DNA from: Streptomyces sp. JHA26
GTDB taxonomy: Bacteria > Actinomycetota > Actinomycetes > Streptomycetales > Streptomycetaceae
DNA length: 64,000 nucleotides
Direction of reading: 5' to 3'
Assembly: GCF_002005565.1 (NCBI RefSeq)
Contig: NZ_BDJC01000006.1
Coordinates: 62,001-126,000, forward strand
A program made the position numbers and the translations under genes. Each line of letters begins with the position of its first letter. Position 1 is the stretch's first letter. The notes beneath the pieces were generated by a model, which made no database searches, was not told where the DNA came from, and worked only from the letters and a program-made list of their open reading frames with translations. Of this stretch, positions 16,667-26,228 are shown piece after piece.

Positions 16667-18697
16667 TCAGCTGTTCAGCGCGGCCCGCAGGCGCTCGGGA
16701 TCGGTCGTCGGCGCGTCACAGGTGAAACCGCGGCAGACGTACGCGGCCGGGGCGCCGTCCACCAGCGGGCGGTCGGCGAGCAGCGGGAACTCGTCGCTGC
16801 CCTCGGCCCCGACGGCGACCACCGCGCCCGGCGCCGTCCCCAGCAGTGCCGTGCGGTGCAGGCCCCGGGTGGCGCCGTCGCCCGTGTCCGGCCCGACGAC
16901 GGCGACTTCGCGGGGCCCGTCCAGCAGGGCCTCGGCGGCGGCGAGACCCCAGCCGATGAAGCGCGGGACGCGCGGACCGAGCGCCTTCACCACGCCGAGC
17001 GCGTGCTCGGCCGCGGTGCGGTGGGGCTCGGAGCCGGTGTGGGCGGCGTAGGACAGCAGGGCGCCCGCGGCGGCGGTCCAGCCGGACGGGGTGGCGTTGT
17101 CGGTCGGGTCCTGCGGGCGCCGGATCAGCTTCTCGGCGTCGGCGGCGGTGTCGTAGAGGGAGCCGGAGTCGTCGGTGAAGCGGGTCAGGACGTGGTCCAG
17201 CAGCAGCCCGGCGAAATCCAGCCAGACGCCCTCACCGGTCACGGACGCGAGGGCGAGGAAGCCCTCCGCCACGTCGGCGTAGTCCTCCAGCACCCCGGCG
17301 TTGGCGCCCGCACGGCCGTCCTTGCTGGTGCGAAAGAGCCGGGCGTGCTCGTCGAGGTGCAGGCGCACCAGCAGGTCGGCGGCGGCCACGGCGGCCTCGA
17401 CCAGGTCGGGGCGTTCGAAGTAGGCGCCCGTCTCGGCGAGTGCGGCGATCGCCAGACCGTTCCAGGCGGCGACCACCTTGTCGTCGCGGCCGGGGACGGG
17501 ACGCTCCGCGCGGGCGGCCAGCAGCCGCTCCCTGATCGAGGAGATCCGCTCCGCGTCGAACACGCCCTCCTCCTGGGGCAGCTGCAGCACCGAGGCACCC
17601 TGCTCGAAGGTGCCCTCCTCGGTGACGCCGAAGTACTGGGCGGCGAGCGCGGCGTCGTCGGCCCCGAGCACCTCGGTGAGCTGCGCGGGCGTCCACACGT
17701 AGTACGCGCCCTCGACGTGCCGGCCCGTGCCGTCGTCGCTGTCCGCGTCCAGCGCGGAGGCGAACCCGCCCTCGGCGGTGCGCAGCTCGCGGACCATGAA
17801 GTCGGCGGTCTCCAGGGCGACCCGGCGGGCGAGCTCCGAGCCGGTGGCCCGCCACAGGTGGGCGTAGACGCGGCAGAGGAGGGCGTTGTCGTAGAGCATC
17901 TTCTCGAAGTGCGGCACCACCCAGTCCCGGTCCACGGAGTACCGGGCGAAGCCGCCGCCGAGCTGGTCGTAGATCCCGCCGCGCGCCATGCGCTCGCAGG
18001 TGTCCCGCGCCATCTGCAGCGCGCCCTCGGCGCCGGTGCGGGCGTGGTGCCGGAGCAGGAACTCGATCACCATGGACGGCGGGAACTTCGGCGCCCCGCC
18101 GAATCCGCCGCGCTGCGCGTCGTACTCCCGGGTCAGCCCGAGCAGCGCCTGCCCGAGCTCCGTCTCGCCGGGCGCCTGCCGGTCGCCGTAGGAGATCTCC
18201 CGCCCGGCGAGGTCGCGCACGATCTTGCCCGCGACGTCGGTGACCTCGCCCCGCCGGTCCGTCCATGCCTGGTGGACGCCCTGGAGCACCTCCCGGAAGG
18301 ACGGCATGCCGTGGCGGGGCTCCGGCGGGTAGTACGTGCCGAAGTAGAAGGGCTCCCCGTCCGGCGTGAGGAAGACGGTCATGGGCCAGCCGCCATGCCC
18401 GGTCGCCGCCTGCACCGCCTCCATGTACACGGCGTCGACGTCGGGGCGCTCCTCGCGGTCGACCTTGACGCTGACGAAGTGCGCGTTGAGGAACTCGGCG
18501 GTCGGCCCGTCCTCGAAGGATTCGTGCGCCATCACGTGGCACCAGTGGCAGCTGCTGTACCCGACGCTCAGCAGCACCGGCACGTCCCGCCGCCGCGCCT
18601 CCTCGAAGGCCTCGTCCGACCAGGGCCACCAGTCGACGGGGTTGTCGGCGTGCTGAAGGAGGTAGGGGGACGTCTCGTGCGCCAGTCGGTTCGGCAT
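16667..18697 (-). CDS. thioredoxin-domain protein of the YyaL/DUF255 family
   Basis: 676 residues, normal for this family. The N-terminal thioredoxin-like domain has [10 protein letters not shown] (CxxC) near residues 50-55 and starts with the family opening [21 protein letters not shown]. The rest is an (alpha/alpha)6 barrel resembling N-acylglucosamine epimerases and glycoside hydrolases. Biochemical function is poorly known; it is widespread and usually cytosolic. The ATG at 18697 is chosen because family alignments begin there and the upstream in-frame extension is atypical. Transcribed divergently from the STAND gene and separated from the glycan operon by its own region. Confidence 0.9.
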   Translation of the reverse strand: MPNRLAHETSPYLLQHADNPVDWWPWSDEAFEEARRRDVPVLLSVGYSSCHWCHVMAHESFEDGPTAEFLNAHFVSVKVDREERPDVDAVYMEAVQAATGHGGWPMTVFLTPDGEPFYFGTYYPPEPRHGMPSFREVLQGVHQAWTDRRGEVTDVAGKIVRDLAGREISYGDRQAPGETELGQALLGLTREYDAQRGGFGGAPKFPPSMVIEFLLRHHARTGAEGALQMARDTCERMARGGIYDQLGGGFARYSVDRDWVVPHFEKMLYDNALLCRVYAHLWRATGSELARRVALETADFMVRELRTAEGGFASALDADSDDGTGRHVEGAYYVWTPAQLTEVLGADDAALAAQYFGVTEEGTFEQGASVLQLPQEEGVFDAERISSIRERLLAARAERPVPGRDDKVVAAWNGLAIAALAETGAYFERPDLVEAAVAAADLLVRLHLDEHARLFRTSKDGRAGANAGVLEDYADVAEGFLALASVTGEGVWLDFAGLLLDHVLTRFTDDSGSLYDTAADAEKLIRRPQDPTDNATPSGWTAAAGALLSYAAHTGSEPHRTAAEHALGVVKALGPRVPRFIGWGLAAAEALLDGPREVAVVGPDTGDGATRGLHRTALLGTAPGAVVAVGAEGSDEFPLLADRPLVDGAPAAYVCRGFTCDAPTTDPERLRAALNS

Positions 18698-18897
18698 GGT
18701 GTCCATCCTGCCCCAGTACCCCCGCCCCGCCGGACAGCACACCGCCGTGCCCCGCCCGCTCCTCTCCCCAGGGTCTCCTCACCGCAGCACACTTGACCGG
18801 CGGACAACCGGGGAAGGACCCGGGGGCGGGCCGGGAGGGACCCGGCGATGCCCGGGGACACCAGGGGGACGCCATCGCCACCGGAGGGGGACGTGAC

Positions 18898-21800
18898 ATG
18901 CGGGACGGTCATCGGGCGGAGGCGGAGCGGCTGTTGCGGCGCGCCGTGGAGGAGGAGGTGCGGCGCTCGGGCGGGCGCACCGACGGGAACGTGCTGCTGT
19001 CGCGGGCCCGCGGGGCCCTGGACGCGATCGCGGAGACGGCCGCCGAGGAGTACGCGGCCTACATCCGCGCCCTGGACGAGGCGTCGGCCGGACAGCTCAC
19101 CTTCCGGCAGCGCTACGCCCGGGAGGGCGGCGGCACCCCCCTGCTGGTGGCCGCCGTGGCGGCGGTCGCGGCGGTCGTCGCCGACGTGGCGCTCGGCACC
19201 GGCACGGGCACGGCGGTGGGCGCGGGGGTGGCCGTCGGGGTCGTCGGCGCGGCGGCGACCGTGGTGAAGGTGGCCGGGGCCCACGTGCCGGCCGCGCATC
19301 ACCGTGCCGGGGCCGCCGGGCAGCCCGGCGGGCCCGAGCAGCTGCGGCTGCAGTGGCTCACCGCGCTGGAGGTGCGCGGCATCCGCCCGTTCCTGGACCA
19401 GCAGCGGATGCTCGCCGCGTCCACCGGGCCGCAGAAGGCCGGGCCGAAGCTGCGGGGCGCCGACAAGAGCGCCGCGGCCCGGGGGCGCAGCGCCCTGGAG
19501 CAGTCGTTCGGGCAGCTCCCCGAGCCGGGGGGCGCCTTCGCGGGCCGGCGGCAGGAGATGGCGCGGCTGCGGCAGTGGGTGCGGGCGGCCCGTGCGAGCA
19601 CGGAGACCAGAGCGACGGTGGTGGTCCTGCACGGGGCGCCCGGCAGCGGCCGTACGACGCTGGCGGTGCGGGCCGCGCACGAGCTGCGGGACCACTTCCG
19701 CGGGGCGTGCGTGGTCGATCTGCGCGGGGACGGCGCCTCGGCGGGCGGTGAGGCGCCGCTGAGCACCCGGGACGCCCTGCTGCATCTCCTGAACCGGCTC
19801 GGTGCGCCCCGCGAGCAGCTCCTGTTCCGCGAACGGTCCTCGGCGGACCAGCAGGTCAAGCGGCTGAGCGAGCTGTACCACCAGCATCTGACGGACGTGC
19901 CGGTCACCATCGTCCTGGACGACGCCTCGGACCCCGAGCAGGTGCGCGCGCTGGTGCCCGAGCGGTCGGACAGTCTGGTGCTGGTCACCGCACGGGAGGC
20001 GCTGAAGCTGCCGGCCGACCTGCCCGCGCGGGTGTTCCGGCTGCCGGTGGAGCCGCTGGACGCGGCCGGCGCGGAGGAGCTGCTCGGCGCCGTCGCCCAG
20101 GACGCGTCGGGGCCCTACGACGCCGAGTCCGCCGAGCGGATCCGCCAGCTGTGCGGCGGGCTGCCGCTGGCGCTGCGCGTCGCGGGGTCCTCGCTGGGCC
20201 CGCGCTCGCCGCGCCGACTGGCCGTCGACCTGGGCGCGTACGGCCCGGTGGAGCCGGTCGAGCGGGCGCTGTGGCTGCGCTACACCGACCAGCCGGAACC
20301 GGCCCGGCGGCTGCTGCGGCGCCTGGCGCTGGCGGGGCGCACCTCGCTGGGTGCCGCCGCTGCCGCCGCGCTGCTGGCCACCGACGAGAGGGAGGCTACG
20401 CGGCAGCTGGCGGCCCTGTCGGACGCGGGGCTGCTCGATCACGCCCGGGGCAGCCGCTACCGGCTGCACGACGTGGTGCGGGCCTTCGCCGGGGCCCGCC
20501 TCCTCGACGAGGAGGAGCCGGCGGAGATCGCGGCGGCGCAGGAACGGCTGATCACGAACCACGCCGAGCTGGCCGACTCGGTCCTGCGCCTCGTGGACGG
20601 CAACGTGTCGACCCGTTCGGACCGGTTCGGGCAGCACGGCTTCACCTCCCTGGACGAGGCGCTGCGCTGGCTGGACGACGAGTCGAGCTTCATCACCGCG
20701 ACGCTGCGGCACACGGAGGGCGTCGACCAGGGCGCGGTGCTGAACCTGCTGGGCGCGCTGTGCGACTACTGCCTGCTGCGGGGCGACCTGTACCGACTGG
20801 GCGAGATCAGCGAGCTGGCGCAGTCCGTGGACCAGGGGCTGCTGGCGCGCTCCGTGCAGTGGCGTACCGGCATCGCGGCCCGGCAGCTCGGCGAGCTGGA
20901 CAAGGCGCGGACCACGCTCACCTCGGTGGTCGGCCTGTACCGGGAGGCCCATCACGACGCGGGGGCGGCGCGTGCCCTGTGCTCGCTCGGCATCACGCTG
21001 CACCACCAGGGCAGTCTGTCCGAGGCGGCGGCGAAGCTGCGGGAGGCGCTGGACCTGCAGGCCTCGCCGGAGCTGGCCACGGACCGGGCGTGGACCCTGC
21101 ACGCGCTGGCGGCCGTGCAGCGGGACCGGGCCCGGCTGGCGGAGGCCATGGACCTGCTCACCGAGTCACTGGTCCTGCACCGCGCGGGCGAGTCGGTGCA
21201 CGGCCAGGCGTGGGCCCACTTCCAGCTCGGCCAGCTGCGGCTGCGGATGGGCGACGTGCCGCGGGCGGAGACGGAGCTGCGGACCGCCCTGGAGCTGTAC
21301 GGCCGCACCCAGGACGCCCGCGGCGAGGCCTGGGCGCTGACCCAGCTGGCCCGGGCCCGGCTGATGGACGGTGACGTCTCCCGGGCGGTGGAGGAGCTGC
21401 GGCGGGCGGCGACCCGGCACCGGGAGAACGAGGACACGCGCGGCAAGGCGTGGAGCATCTACTACCTGGGCCAGGCGCTGGAGGAGACGGGCGCCCTGGA
21501 CCAGTCGGTGCGCGCGCTGGAACGCTCCCGCACGATGTTCTCGCGGATGCGCGACGTGTACGGCCTGGCCTGCGCCCGGCACCATTCGGCGCGGGTGACC
21601 CGCGACCAGCAGGCCGCCCGGACGGGCTCGCTCAGGAACTCGGGGTTCGCCCGCCAGCTCCTCGTCGACGCGCGCGCCGACTTCCGGCGCATCGGCGTCG
21701 GCCACGGGGAGGCGTGGACGTGCCTGGAGCTGGCCGTCGTGGACGCCGGCAACGCCCGTACGCCGCAGGCGCTGGCGCTGTGCGACGAGGCGGCGGCGCT

Positions 21801-22107
21801 GTTCGCGGCGTACGGCGACCGGCGCGGCGAGGACTGGGCCCGCTTCCTGCGCTGCACGCTGCTGCCGTACGCCGCCCCCGGCGGGGTGGAGGTCGGTACG
21901 GCGGTGGCGCAGGAGGAGCTGGCCCAGCTGTCCCGCGCCCGGCATCCGGCACGCGACACGAAGCTGGACGACTACGTGGAGGCGTACCGGTTGCTGCTGG
22001 AGCGGGGCGTGCGGCTGGAGGCGGGCTGGCAGGCCTGGCACCTCGGCATGGTGCCGGACCGGCACGCGCGCGAGGTGATGGGCGTGGCGGTGACGCCGGA
22101 GCGGTGA
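18898..22107 (+). CDS. STAND/NB-ARC ATPase with TPR repeats and N-terminal membrane hairpin
   Basis: 1069 residues. Residues 1-75 are a charged helical domain; 80-128 form two Gly/Ala/Val-rich hydrophobic segments that could make a membrane hairpin. After a linker comes FAGRRQEM, typical of AfsR-type NTPases, then a P-loop GAPGSGRTT at 246-254, Walker B TIVLDDASD near 345, GGLPLALRVAG near 430 and a winged helix. TPR-like repeats fill about 640-930. Unlike AfsR there is no SARP DNA-binding domain. Inferred role: a membrane-linked signalling switch or defence sensor; the ligand is unknown. ATG chosen for the GGAGGGGG site upstream. Confidence 0.8.
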   Translation: MRDGHRAEAERLLRRAVEEEVRRSGGRTDGNVLLSRARGALDAIAETAAEEYAAYIRALDEASAGQLTFRQRYAREGGGTPLLVAAVAAVAAVVADVALGTGTGTAVGAGVAVGVVGAAATVVKVAGAHVPAAHHRAGAAGQPGGPEQLRLQWLTALEVRGIRPFLDQQRMLAASTGPQKAGPKLRGADKSAAARGRSALEQSFGQLPEPGGAFAGRRQEMARLRQWVRAARASTETRATVVVLHGAPGSGRTTLAVRAAHELRDHFRGACVVDLRGDGASAGGEAPLSTRDALLHLLNRLGAPREQLLFRERSSADQQVKRLSELYHQHLTDVPVTIVLDDASDPEQVRALVPERSDSLVLVTAREALKLPADLPARVFRLPVEPLDAAGAEELLGAVAQDASGPYDAESAERIRQLCGGLPLALRVAGSSLGPRSPRRLAVDLGAYGPVEPVERALWLRYTDQPEPARRLLRRLALAGRTSLGAAAAAALLATDEREATRQLAALSDAGLLDHARGSRYRLHDVVRAFAGARLLDEEEPAEIAAAQERLITNHAELADSVLRLVDGNVSTRSDRFGQHGFTSLDEALRWLDDESSFITATLRHTEGVDQGAVLNLLGALCDYCLLRGDLYRLGEISELAQSVDQGLLARSVQWRTGIAARQLGELDKARTTLTSVVGLYREAHHDAGAARALCSLGITLHHQGSLSEAAAKLREALDLQASPELATDRAWTLHALAAVQRDRARLAEAMDLLTESLVLHRAGESVHGQAWAHFQLGQLRLRMGDVPRAETELRTALELYGRTQDARGEAWALTQLARARLMDGDVSRAVEELRRAATRHRENEDTRGKAWSIYYLGQALEETGALDQSVRALERSRTMFSRMRDVYGLACARHHSARVTRDQQAARTGSLRNSGFARQLLVDARADFRRIGVGHGEAWTCLELAVVDAGNARTPQALALCDEAAALFAAYGDRRGEDWARFLRCTLLPYAAPGGVEVGTAVAQEELAQLSRARHPARDTKLDDYVEAYRLLLERGVRLEAGWQAWHLGMVPDRHAREVMGVAVTPER

Positions 22108-22177
22108 GCCCCGCCCGTCACCGGGCCGGGCGGCACGGCTGCCGCTCCGGTCCGGTGCCCGCGTGTCCCGGGGCGGG

Positions 22178-22429
22178 TCAGCCCTGCTGCGGCTCGGCCC
22201 GGCCGGAGGTCTTGCCCGTCCCGCCGCCGGGGGTGCCGGCCTCGGGGTCCTGGGGCTCCTTGAAGTCGACCCTGCCCATGTGCCGGTTCATGGACTTCAT
22301 CAGACCCCACACCGCCAGGGCCATCACCGCGAAGACGATGAAGCCGAGGACGCCGGGGGTGACCTTGTCCTCGTCGATCTCGGCGAGGGTGACGAGGTGC
22401 GTCATTGCCAGGCTTGCGCTTGCGCTCAT
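22178..22429 (-). CDS. small single-pass membrane protein next to mca
   Basis: 83 residues. A short N-terminal segment, one transmembrane helix (about GVLGFIVFAVMALAVWGLM), then a hydrophilic Gly/Pro-rich tail of about 40 residues. Conserved beside mca in streptomycetes as I recall; no known function. ATG at 22429 is preferred since GACAAT (22437-22442), inside the last codons of mca, is a -10-like hexamer 7 bases upstream; an ATG at 22438 overlapping mca is possible. Either it is read from mca mRNA or has its own internal promoter. Confidence 0.75.
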   Translation of the reverse strand: MSASASLAMTHLVTLAEIDEDKVTPGVLGFIVFAVMALAVWGLMKSMNRHMGRVDFKEPQDPEAGTPGGGTGKTSGRAEPQQG

Positions 22430-22430
22430 G

Positions 22431-23312
22431 TCAGGCATTGTCCCGGATGCCCGCGAAGAGGTCGTCCTCGGGGAGGGACGTTTCCACGAGGGACTTCGCG
22501 AGCTCGTACTCCTCGGTGGGCCAGACCTCCTTCTGGACCTCCATCGGCACCCGGAACCAGCCGCCGTCCGGGTCGATCTGCGTGGCGTGCGCGATCAGCG
22601 CCTTGTCACGGATCTCGAAGAAGTCGGCGCAGGGCACGTGCGTGGTGAGCGTGCGCTCCTTGCGCTCGAACTCCGCCCAGCGCTTGAGCCAGTCCCCGTA
22701 CGGCGATTCGAGGCCGCGCTCCAGCATGGCGTTGTGCAGCGCCTCGGTGCGGGGGCGGTTGAAGCCCTGGTTGTAGTACACCTTCAGCGGCTGGTACGCC
22801 GGGCCGTACTCGCTCTCGGGGTACTTCTCAGTGTCGGACGCGCCCTCGAAGGCCACCATCGTGATCTTGTGGGTCATGATGTGGTCGGGGTGCGGGTAGC
22901 CGCCGTTCTCGTCGTAGGTGGTGATCACCTGGGGGCGGAAGGAGCGGATCCTGCGCACCAGCTCACCGGCCGCCTTGTCGACGTCCTCCAGGGCGAAGCA
23001 GCCCTCCGGCAGCGGCGGCAGCGGGTCGCCCTCGGGCAGGCCGGAGTCGACGAAGCCGAGCCACTCCTGCTTGACGCCCAGGATCTCCCGGGCCTCGTCC
23101 ATCTCCTTCCTGCGCACCTCGTGGATGTTCTTCTCGATGTACGGGTCGCCCTGCAGCTTGGGGTTGAGGATGGAGCCGCGCTCTCCGCCCGTGCAGGTCA
23201 CCACCAGCACGTCCACCCCTTCGGACACGTACTTCGCCATGGTGGCCGCGCCCTTGCTCGACTCGTCGTCGGGGTGGGCGTGGACGGCCATCAGTCGCAG
23301 CTGGTCAGTCAA
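22431..23312 (-). CDS. mca: mycothiol S-conjugate amidase
   Basis: 293 residues. The zinc motif AHPDDE is at about residues 11-16, with later HPDH and the C-terminal family features that separate Mca from the deacetylase MshB. It cleaves mycothiol S-conjugates of electrophiles and antibiotics, yielding a mercapturic acid for export and GlcN-inositol. Cytoplasmic. Its position beside a small membrane protein and near greA matches the streptomycete order I remember. Read divergently from the DUF4307-type gene, with a shared promoter region 23313-23461 containing TATAGT (23370-23375) on the plus strand. Confidence 0.95.
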   Translation of the reverse strand: MTDQLRLMAVHAHPDDESSKGAATMAKYVSEGVDVLVVTCTGGERGSILNPKLQGDPYIEKNIHEVRRKEMDEAREILGVKQEWLGFVDSGLPEGDPLPPLPEGCFALEDVDKAAGELVRRIRSFRPQVITTYDENGGYPHPDHIMTHKITMVAFEGASDTEKYPESEYGPAYQPLKVYYNQGFNRPRTEALHNAMLERGLESPYGDWLKRWAEFERKERTLTTHVPCADFFEIRDKALIAHATQIDPDGGWFRVPMEVQKEVWPTEEYELAKSLVETSLPEDDLFAGIRDNA

Positions 23313-23461
23313 GACTCGATCCTCGGTTAAGTCGGCGCCCCGGTGTCTCTCGGTGCGTTCGGCGGCTTCTATAGTGACCGAATCGGAGGGTGAATAATTC
23401 CGGAGTCAGGCTCCGGGGCCCTTTTCGGGACATCCGTCCCGCTCCTGCCGAGAGGACGATC

Positions 23462-23860
23462 ATGAGCACGGCGACCACGAGAGCGCCCGAGGACCGTTAC
23501 GGCCGCTCCTCGGACGAACGGTCCGACCGCACCCTCAAGATCATCGGCTCCGTGCTCGGCGTCGTGCTGCTCGCGGTGGTCGGCTGGTTCGGCTACCACT
23601 ACGTCGGCCAGAACCGGATCAGCGCCGAGGTGATCGGCTTCGAGACCTCCGAGAACGCGGTGCAGGTGCACCTGGAGGTCCGCAAGGACGCCGGGACCGC
23701 CGGCTACTGCACGATGCGTTCCCAGTCCGAGGACGGCGACGAGGTGGGCCGGGCCGACTTCCGCTTCGACGGCGACGCCACGCGCATCGACAAGGTCGTC
23801 ACGCTGCGTACGAAGGCCCGCGGCACGTCGGCCGAGCTGCTCGGCTGCCACCCGGAGTGA
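23462..23860 (+). CDS. DUF4307-type membrane-anchored protein
   Basis: 132 residues. One helix near residues 28-48 (IIGSVLGVVLLAVVGWFGY) precedes an extracytoplasmic beta-rich domain with two cysteines that could pair. The pattern matches an actinobacterial family of unknown function that often sits between mca and greA. The ATG at 23462 is preferred to an upstream start since the upstream extension is untypical and a GAGGACG site precedes it. No catalytic residues recognised. Confidence 0.75.
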   Translation: MSTATTRAPEDRYGRSSDERSDRTLKIIGSVLGVVLLAVVGWFGYHYVGQNRISAEVIGFETSENAVQVHLEVRKDAGTAGYCTMRSQSEDGDEVGRADFRFDGDATRIDKVVTLRTKARGTSAELLGCHPE

Positions 23861-24030
23861 CGCCTCCGTAGGCGCCGACCTGCGCCGACCTGCGCCGATG
23901 AAAATCTGGTGGCTTATGTCCTCCCTCTTCGGCCACTGAATTGTTAGGCTCGTGGTTTCGCCCTTCCGTGGAGGAACATCCTTCTGGGTAGGGCGTTGCT
24001 TTGTATTCCCAGTACCGACGAGGAGCACCT

Positions 24031-24528
24031 GTGACCCAGACCAGCGAGAACGTCACCTGGCTGACCCAGGAGGCGTACAACAAGCTCAAGGAGGAGCTTG
24101 CGTACCTTACTGGTCCCGCGCGCACCGAGATCTCTGCCAAGATCGCCGCGGCGCGCGAGGAGGGGGACCTGCGCGAGAACGGCGGGTACCACGCGGCCAA
24201 GGAGGAGCAGGGCAAGCAGGAGCTCCGCGTGCGCCAGCTGACCCAGCTCCTCGAGAGCGCCAAGGTGGGCGAGGCCCCCACCGCGGACGGCGTGGTGGCG
24301 CCCGGCATGGTCGTCACGATCGCCTTCGACGGCGACGAGGACGACACGCTGACCTTCCTGCTCGCCTCGCGCGAGTACGCGAGCTCGGAGATCGAGACCT
24401 ACTCGCCGCAGTCCCCCCTGGGCTCCGGCGTCAACGGCCACAAGGTCGGCGAGAACGCGGAGTACGAACTGCCGAACGGCAAGAAGGCCTCCGTGAAGAT
24501 CCTCAAGGCCGAGCCCTACAACGGCTGA
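24031..24528 (+). CDS. greA: transcription elongation factor GreA
   Basis: 165 residues. The N-terminal coiled coil (about 10-80) includes the acidic tip REEGDLRENGGYHAAKE, which enters the RNA polymerase secondary channel to stimulate cleavage of backtracked RNA. The C-terminal FKBP-like domain includes the SPLGxA-like block (SPQSPLGSGVNG). GTG start after GACGAGGAGCACC. A strong hairpin (24544-24572) follows. The 170-base upstream gap holds a short GCGCCGACCT tandem run (about 2.6 copies near 23874-23900) and a TAGGCT -10 candidate at 23945-23950. Confidence 0.95.
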   Translation: MTQTSENVTWLTQEAYNKLKEELAYLTGPARTEISAKIAAAREEGDLRENGGYHAAKEEQGKQELRVRQLTQLLESAKVGEAPTADGVVAPGMVVTIAFDGDEDDTLTFLLASREYASSEIETYSPQSPLGSGVNGHKVGENAEYELPNGKKASVKILKAEPYNG

Positions 24529-24543
24529 CCCTGATCCGCACGA

Positions 24544-24572
24544 GCCCCCGGCGCCCTCGCGGCGCCGGGGGC
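24544..24572. terminator. hairpin after greA
   Basis: GCCCCCGGCGCC (24544-24555) and GGCGCCGGGGGC (24561-24572) form a perfect 12-bp stem with a 5-base loop, between the convergent ends of greA and the lipoprotein gene. Confidence 0.8.
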
Positions 24573-24592
24573 CTCGTCGTCCCGGAGGGCGC

Positions 24593-25084
24593 TCAGCCGC
24601 CCTGCCGCTGCAGCCGGAAGGCGGGGCAGACGTCCGGGTCGTCGTCCGCGTAGAGGTGGGTGTGCCCGTCGCCCTCGGCGATCGACAGGGAGTCGAGGGT
24701 GTCGCCCTTCAGGAAGCGCTGCGGCGTGGTGAAGGAGAGGGCCAGGTGCGCGAACTCGGTGGCCGAGGTGCCGCCCTGCACCACGGACCAGGTGCCGGAC
24801 CCGTCGAAGGTCTCGCCGAGCTCGCTCCGGTACCAGTCGCCGGTCGGCCAGTCGCGCACGGTGACCGTGCCACTGCCCGACTCGTCCCGCGAGGCCTTCA
24901 GGGTGAGCGTCACGCCCTCCGCGTCGCCCTCCCCCCGGTAGGTGCCGGCGAGCTGCCCGGAGGTCGCGCCGACCGCCTGCTTCCCCATGCAGGCCTCGAC
25001 GCTGGTGGGCTCCGACGAACAGCCCGGCAGACAGGTCAGCAGGGCCAGCACGGCAACGGCCGCGGGCAGACGTACTCGGGACAC
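24593..25084 (-). CDS. putative lipoprotein of the WXG100-like cluster
   Basis: 163 residues. A signal peptide ends in the lipobox LPGC (Cys22), so the protein should be lipid-anchored outside the membrane. The mature part is beta-rich, with GTYRGEGDAEGVTLTL opening what looks like a small barrel, and three cysteines. No named family recognised. Starts four bases after the stop of the 379-residue WXG100-like protein, so it is translated from the same mRNA and may act with it, perhaps as an immunity or surface partner; this is inference. Confidence 0.7.
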   Translation of the reverse strand: MSRVRLPAAVAVLALLTCLPGCSSEPTSVEACMGKQAVGATSGQLAGTYRGEGDAEGVTLTLKASRDESGSGTVTVRDWPTGDWYRSELGETFDGSGTWSVVQGGTSATEFAHLALSFTTPQRFLKGDTLDSLSIAEGDGHTHLYADDDPDVCPAFRLQRQGG

Positions 25085-25088
25085 CGAC

Positions 25089-26228
25089 TCACTTCTCCTT
25101 CGCCGGAATGCGCTCGGTCCAGACGATCTTCTGGTCCACGGACGAGAAGGCGCCTTCCTCGCGGTTGAACTTCTCCAGCCAGTCGTAGTAGCCGACGTAG
25201 TGCAGGAACGACTCGTTGCTGGTGTTGTTCTTCAGGGTGTACTCGACCACCAGGGAGCCGTCGGGGTCCTGGCCCTTGACCGTGTAGTTCAGGTTGTACG
25301 AGCCGGTGAACGCCTCGCCCAGGTGGTCCTCGTCGCCGGTGACGATCGCCGGGATGTCCGTGGTGACGAGCTTCTTGAGCGCGCCGAGCTTGCCGCTCTC
25401 CGAGATCGAGTACGCCACGCTGCCCTCCGGCTGACCGGTGGACCGCCACTGCTGCAGCGTGTCCAGCCGCAGCTGCTCCATGCTCTCGCTGGACCTGATC
25501 AGCTCGGTCATCTCGTCGCCGTAGTAGTAGTCGCGGTGCCGGTCGCCGTCGCCGGTCACCCAGTCCCGGCCCAGCGAGTACGGGTCGTCCGAGCTCAGCC
25601 CCGGGTAGGGGTCCTTGCCGCTCAGGGCGAGGTCCAGCGCGTTGTACGCGTCCTCGCCGATCTTCTTCGTGGAGTCGATGTCGGTGAGCCCCGGCGCCTG
25701 GTTGAACCACTGGCCCAGGCCGATGTCGGCCATCAGGCTGAAGGCGAGGTTGCGGTCGGCCGTGACGCCCCGCCTGAGGATCTCGGCGATCTCCCGGTCC
25801 GCCGCCTCGATGGTCTTCTTGTCCTCGTCGGTCAGCTCGACCTTGCAGACGTTGCCGATGACGTCCGGGGACAGCGTCCCGTCCTTGTTGACGTACAGGC
25901 CCTTCTCCCCGGCCCGCCGGGCGGCGTCCTTGAGGTCCTTCTGGGCCGACTTCAGCTCGCCCACGCCGTCCTCGACGACGCGTCGGGCCGCGTCCGCCAC
26001 CTTCGCGGCGTTCTCCAGCTGACGCTCGATGTCGTCGATCATCCTCCAGGCGTACGGGGCCGCCGCCCCTTCCCAGTAGCCCTTGTCCCGCAGCGGGGTG
26101 AGCGCTTCGTCGTGCATGCGCTTGCCGAGGCCCTTGATGTTCCGGTGGATGCTCTCCCAGCGGTCCGCCAGGTCGTCCAGCGCCGTCAGGTCCACGGACA
26201 GCAGCGTGAGGTAGAAGGTCTCCGCCAT
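25089..26228 (-). CDS. WXG100/LXG-like protein with C-terminal domain of unknown function
   Basis: 379 residues. The N-terminal ~110 residues form two helices around GYWEGAAA (W-E-G at about 51-53), the turn motif of ESX/type VII substrates, with heptad-like helices on each side. The middle (about 110-260) is charged; the C-terminal ~110 residues (from about SESGKLGALKKL) look like an alpha/beta domain with a late aromatic HYVGYYDWLEKF stretch. No toxin fold can be named. The start overlaps the stop of the preceding gene by one base. Could be an exported effector; no EccC/YukB genes occur in the window. Confidence 0.7.
   Translation of the reverse strand: MAETFYLTLLSVDLTALDDLADRWESIHRNIKGLGKRMHDEALTPLRDKGYWEGAAAPYAWRMIDDIERQLENAAKVADAARRVVEDGVGELKSAQKDLKDAARRAGEKGLYVNKDGTLSPDVIGNVCKVELTDEDKKTIEAADREIAEILRRGVTADRNLAFSLMADIGLGQWFNQAPGLTDIDSTKKIGEDAYNALDLALSGKDPYPGLSSDDPYSLGRDWVTGDGDRHRDYYYGDEMTELIRSSESMEQLRLDTLQQWRSTGQPEGSVAYSISESGKLGALKKLVTTDIPAIVTGDEDHLGEAFTGSYNLNYTVKGQDPDGSLVVEYTLKNNTSNESFLHYVGYYDWLEKFNREEGAFSSVDQKIVWTERIPAKEK

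Noticed and set aside
18793..18795. Earlier start for the STAND gene
   Set aside because: The extension to 18793 is Gly/Arg-rich and lacks a ribosome site; the ATG at 18898 has GGAGGGGG before it.
18793..18804. CTTGACCGGCGGA shared by the region before the STAND gene and the sigma-like promoter at 30942
   Set aside because: At 18792 no -10 element follows at proper distance, so the 13-base match is probably chance in GC-rich DNA.
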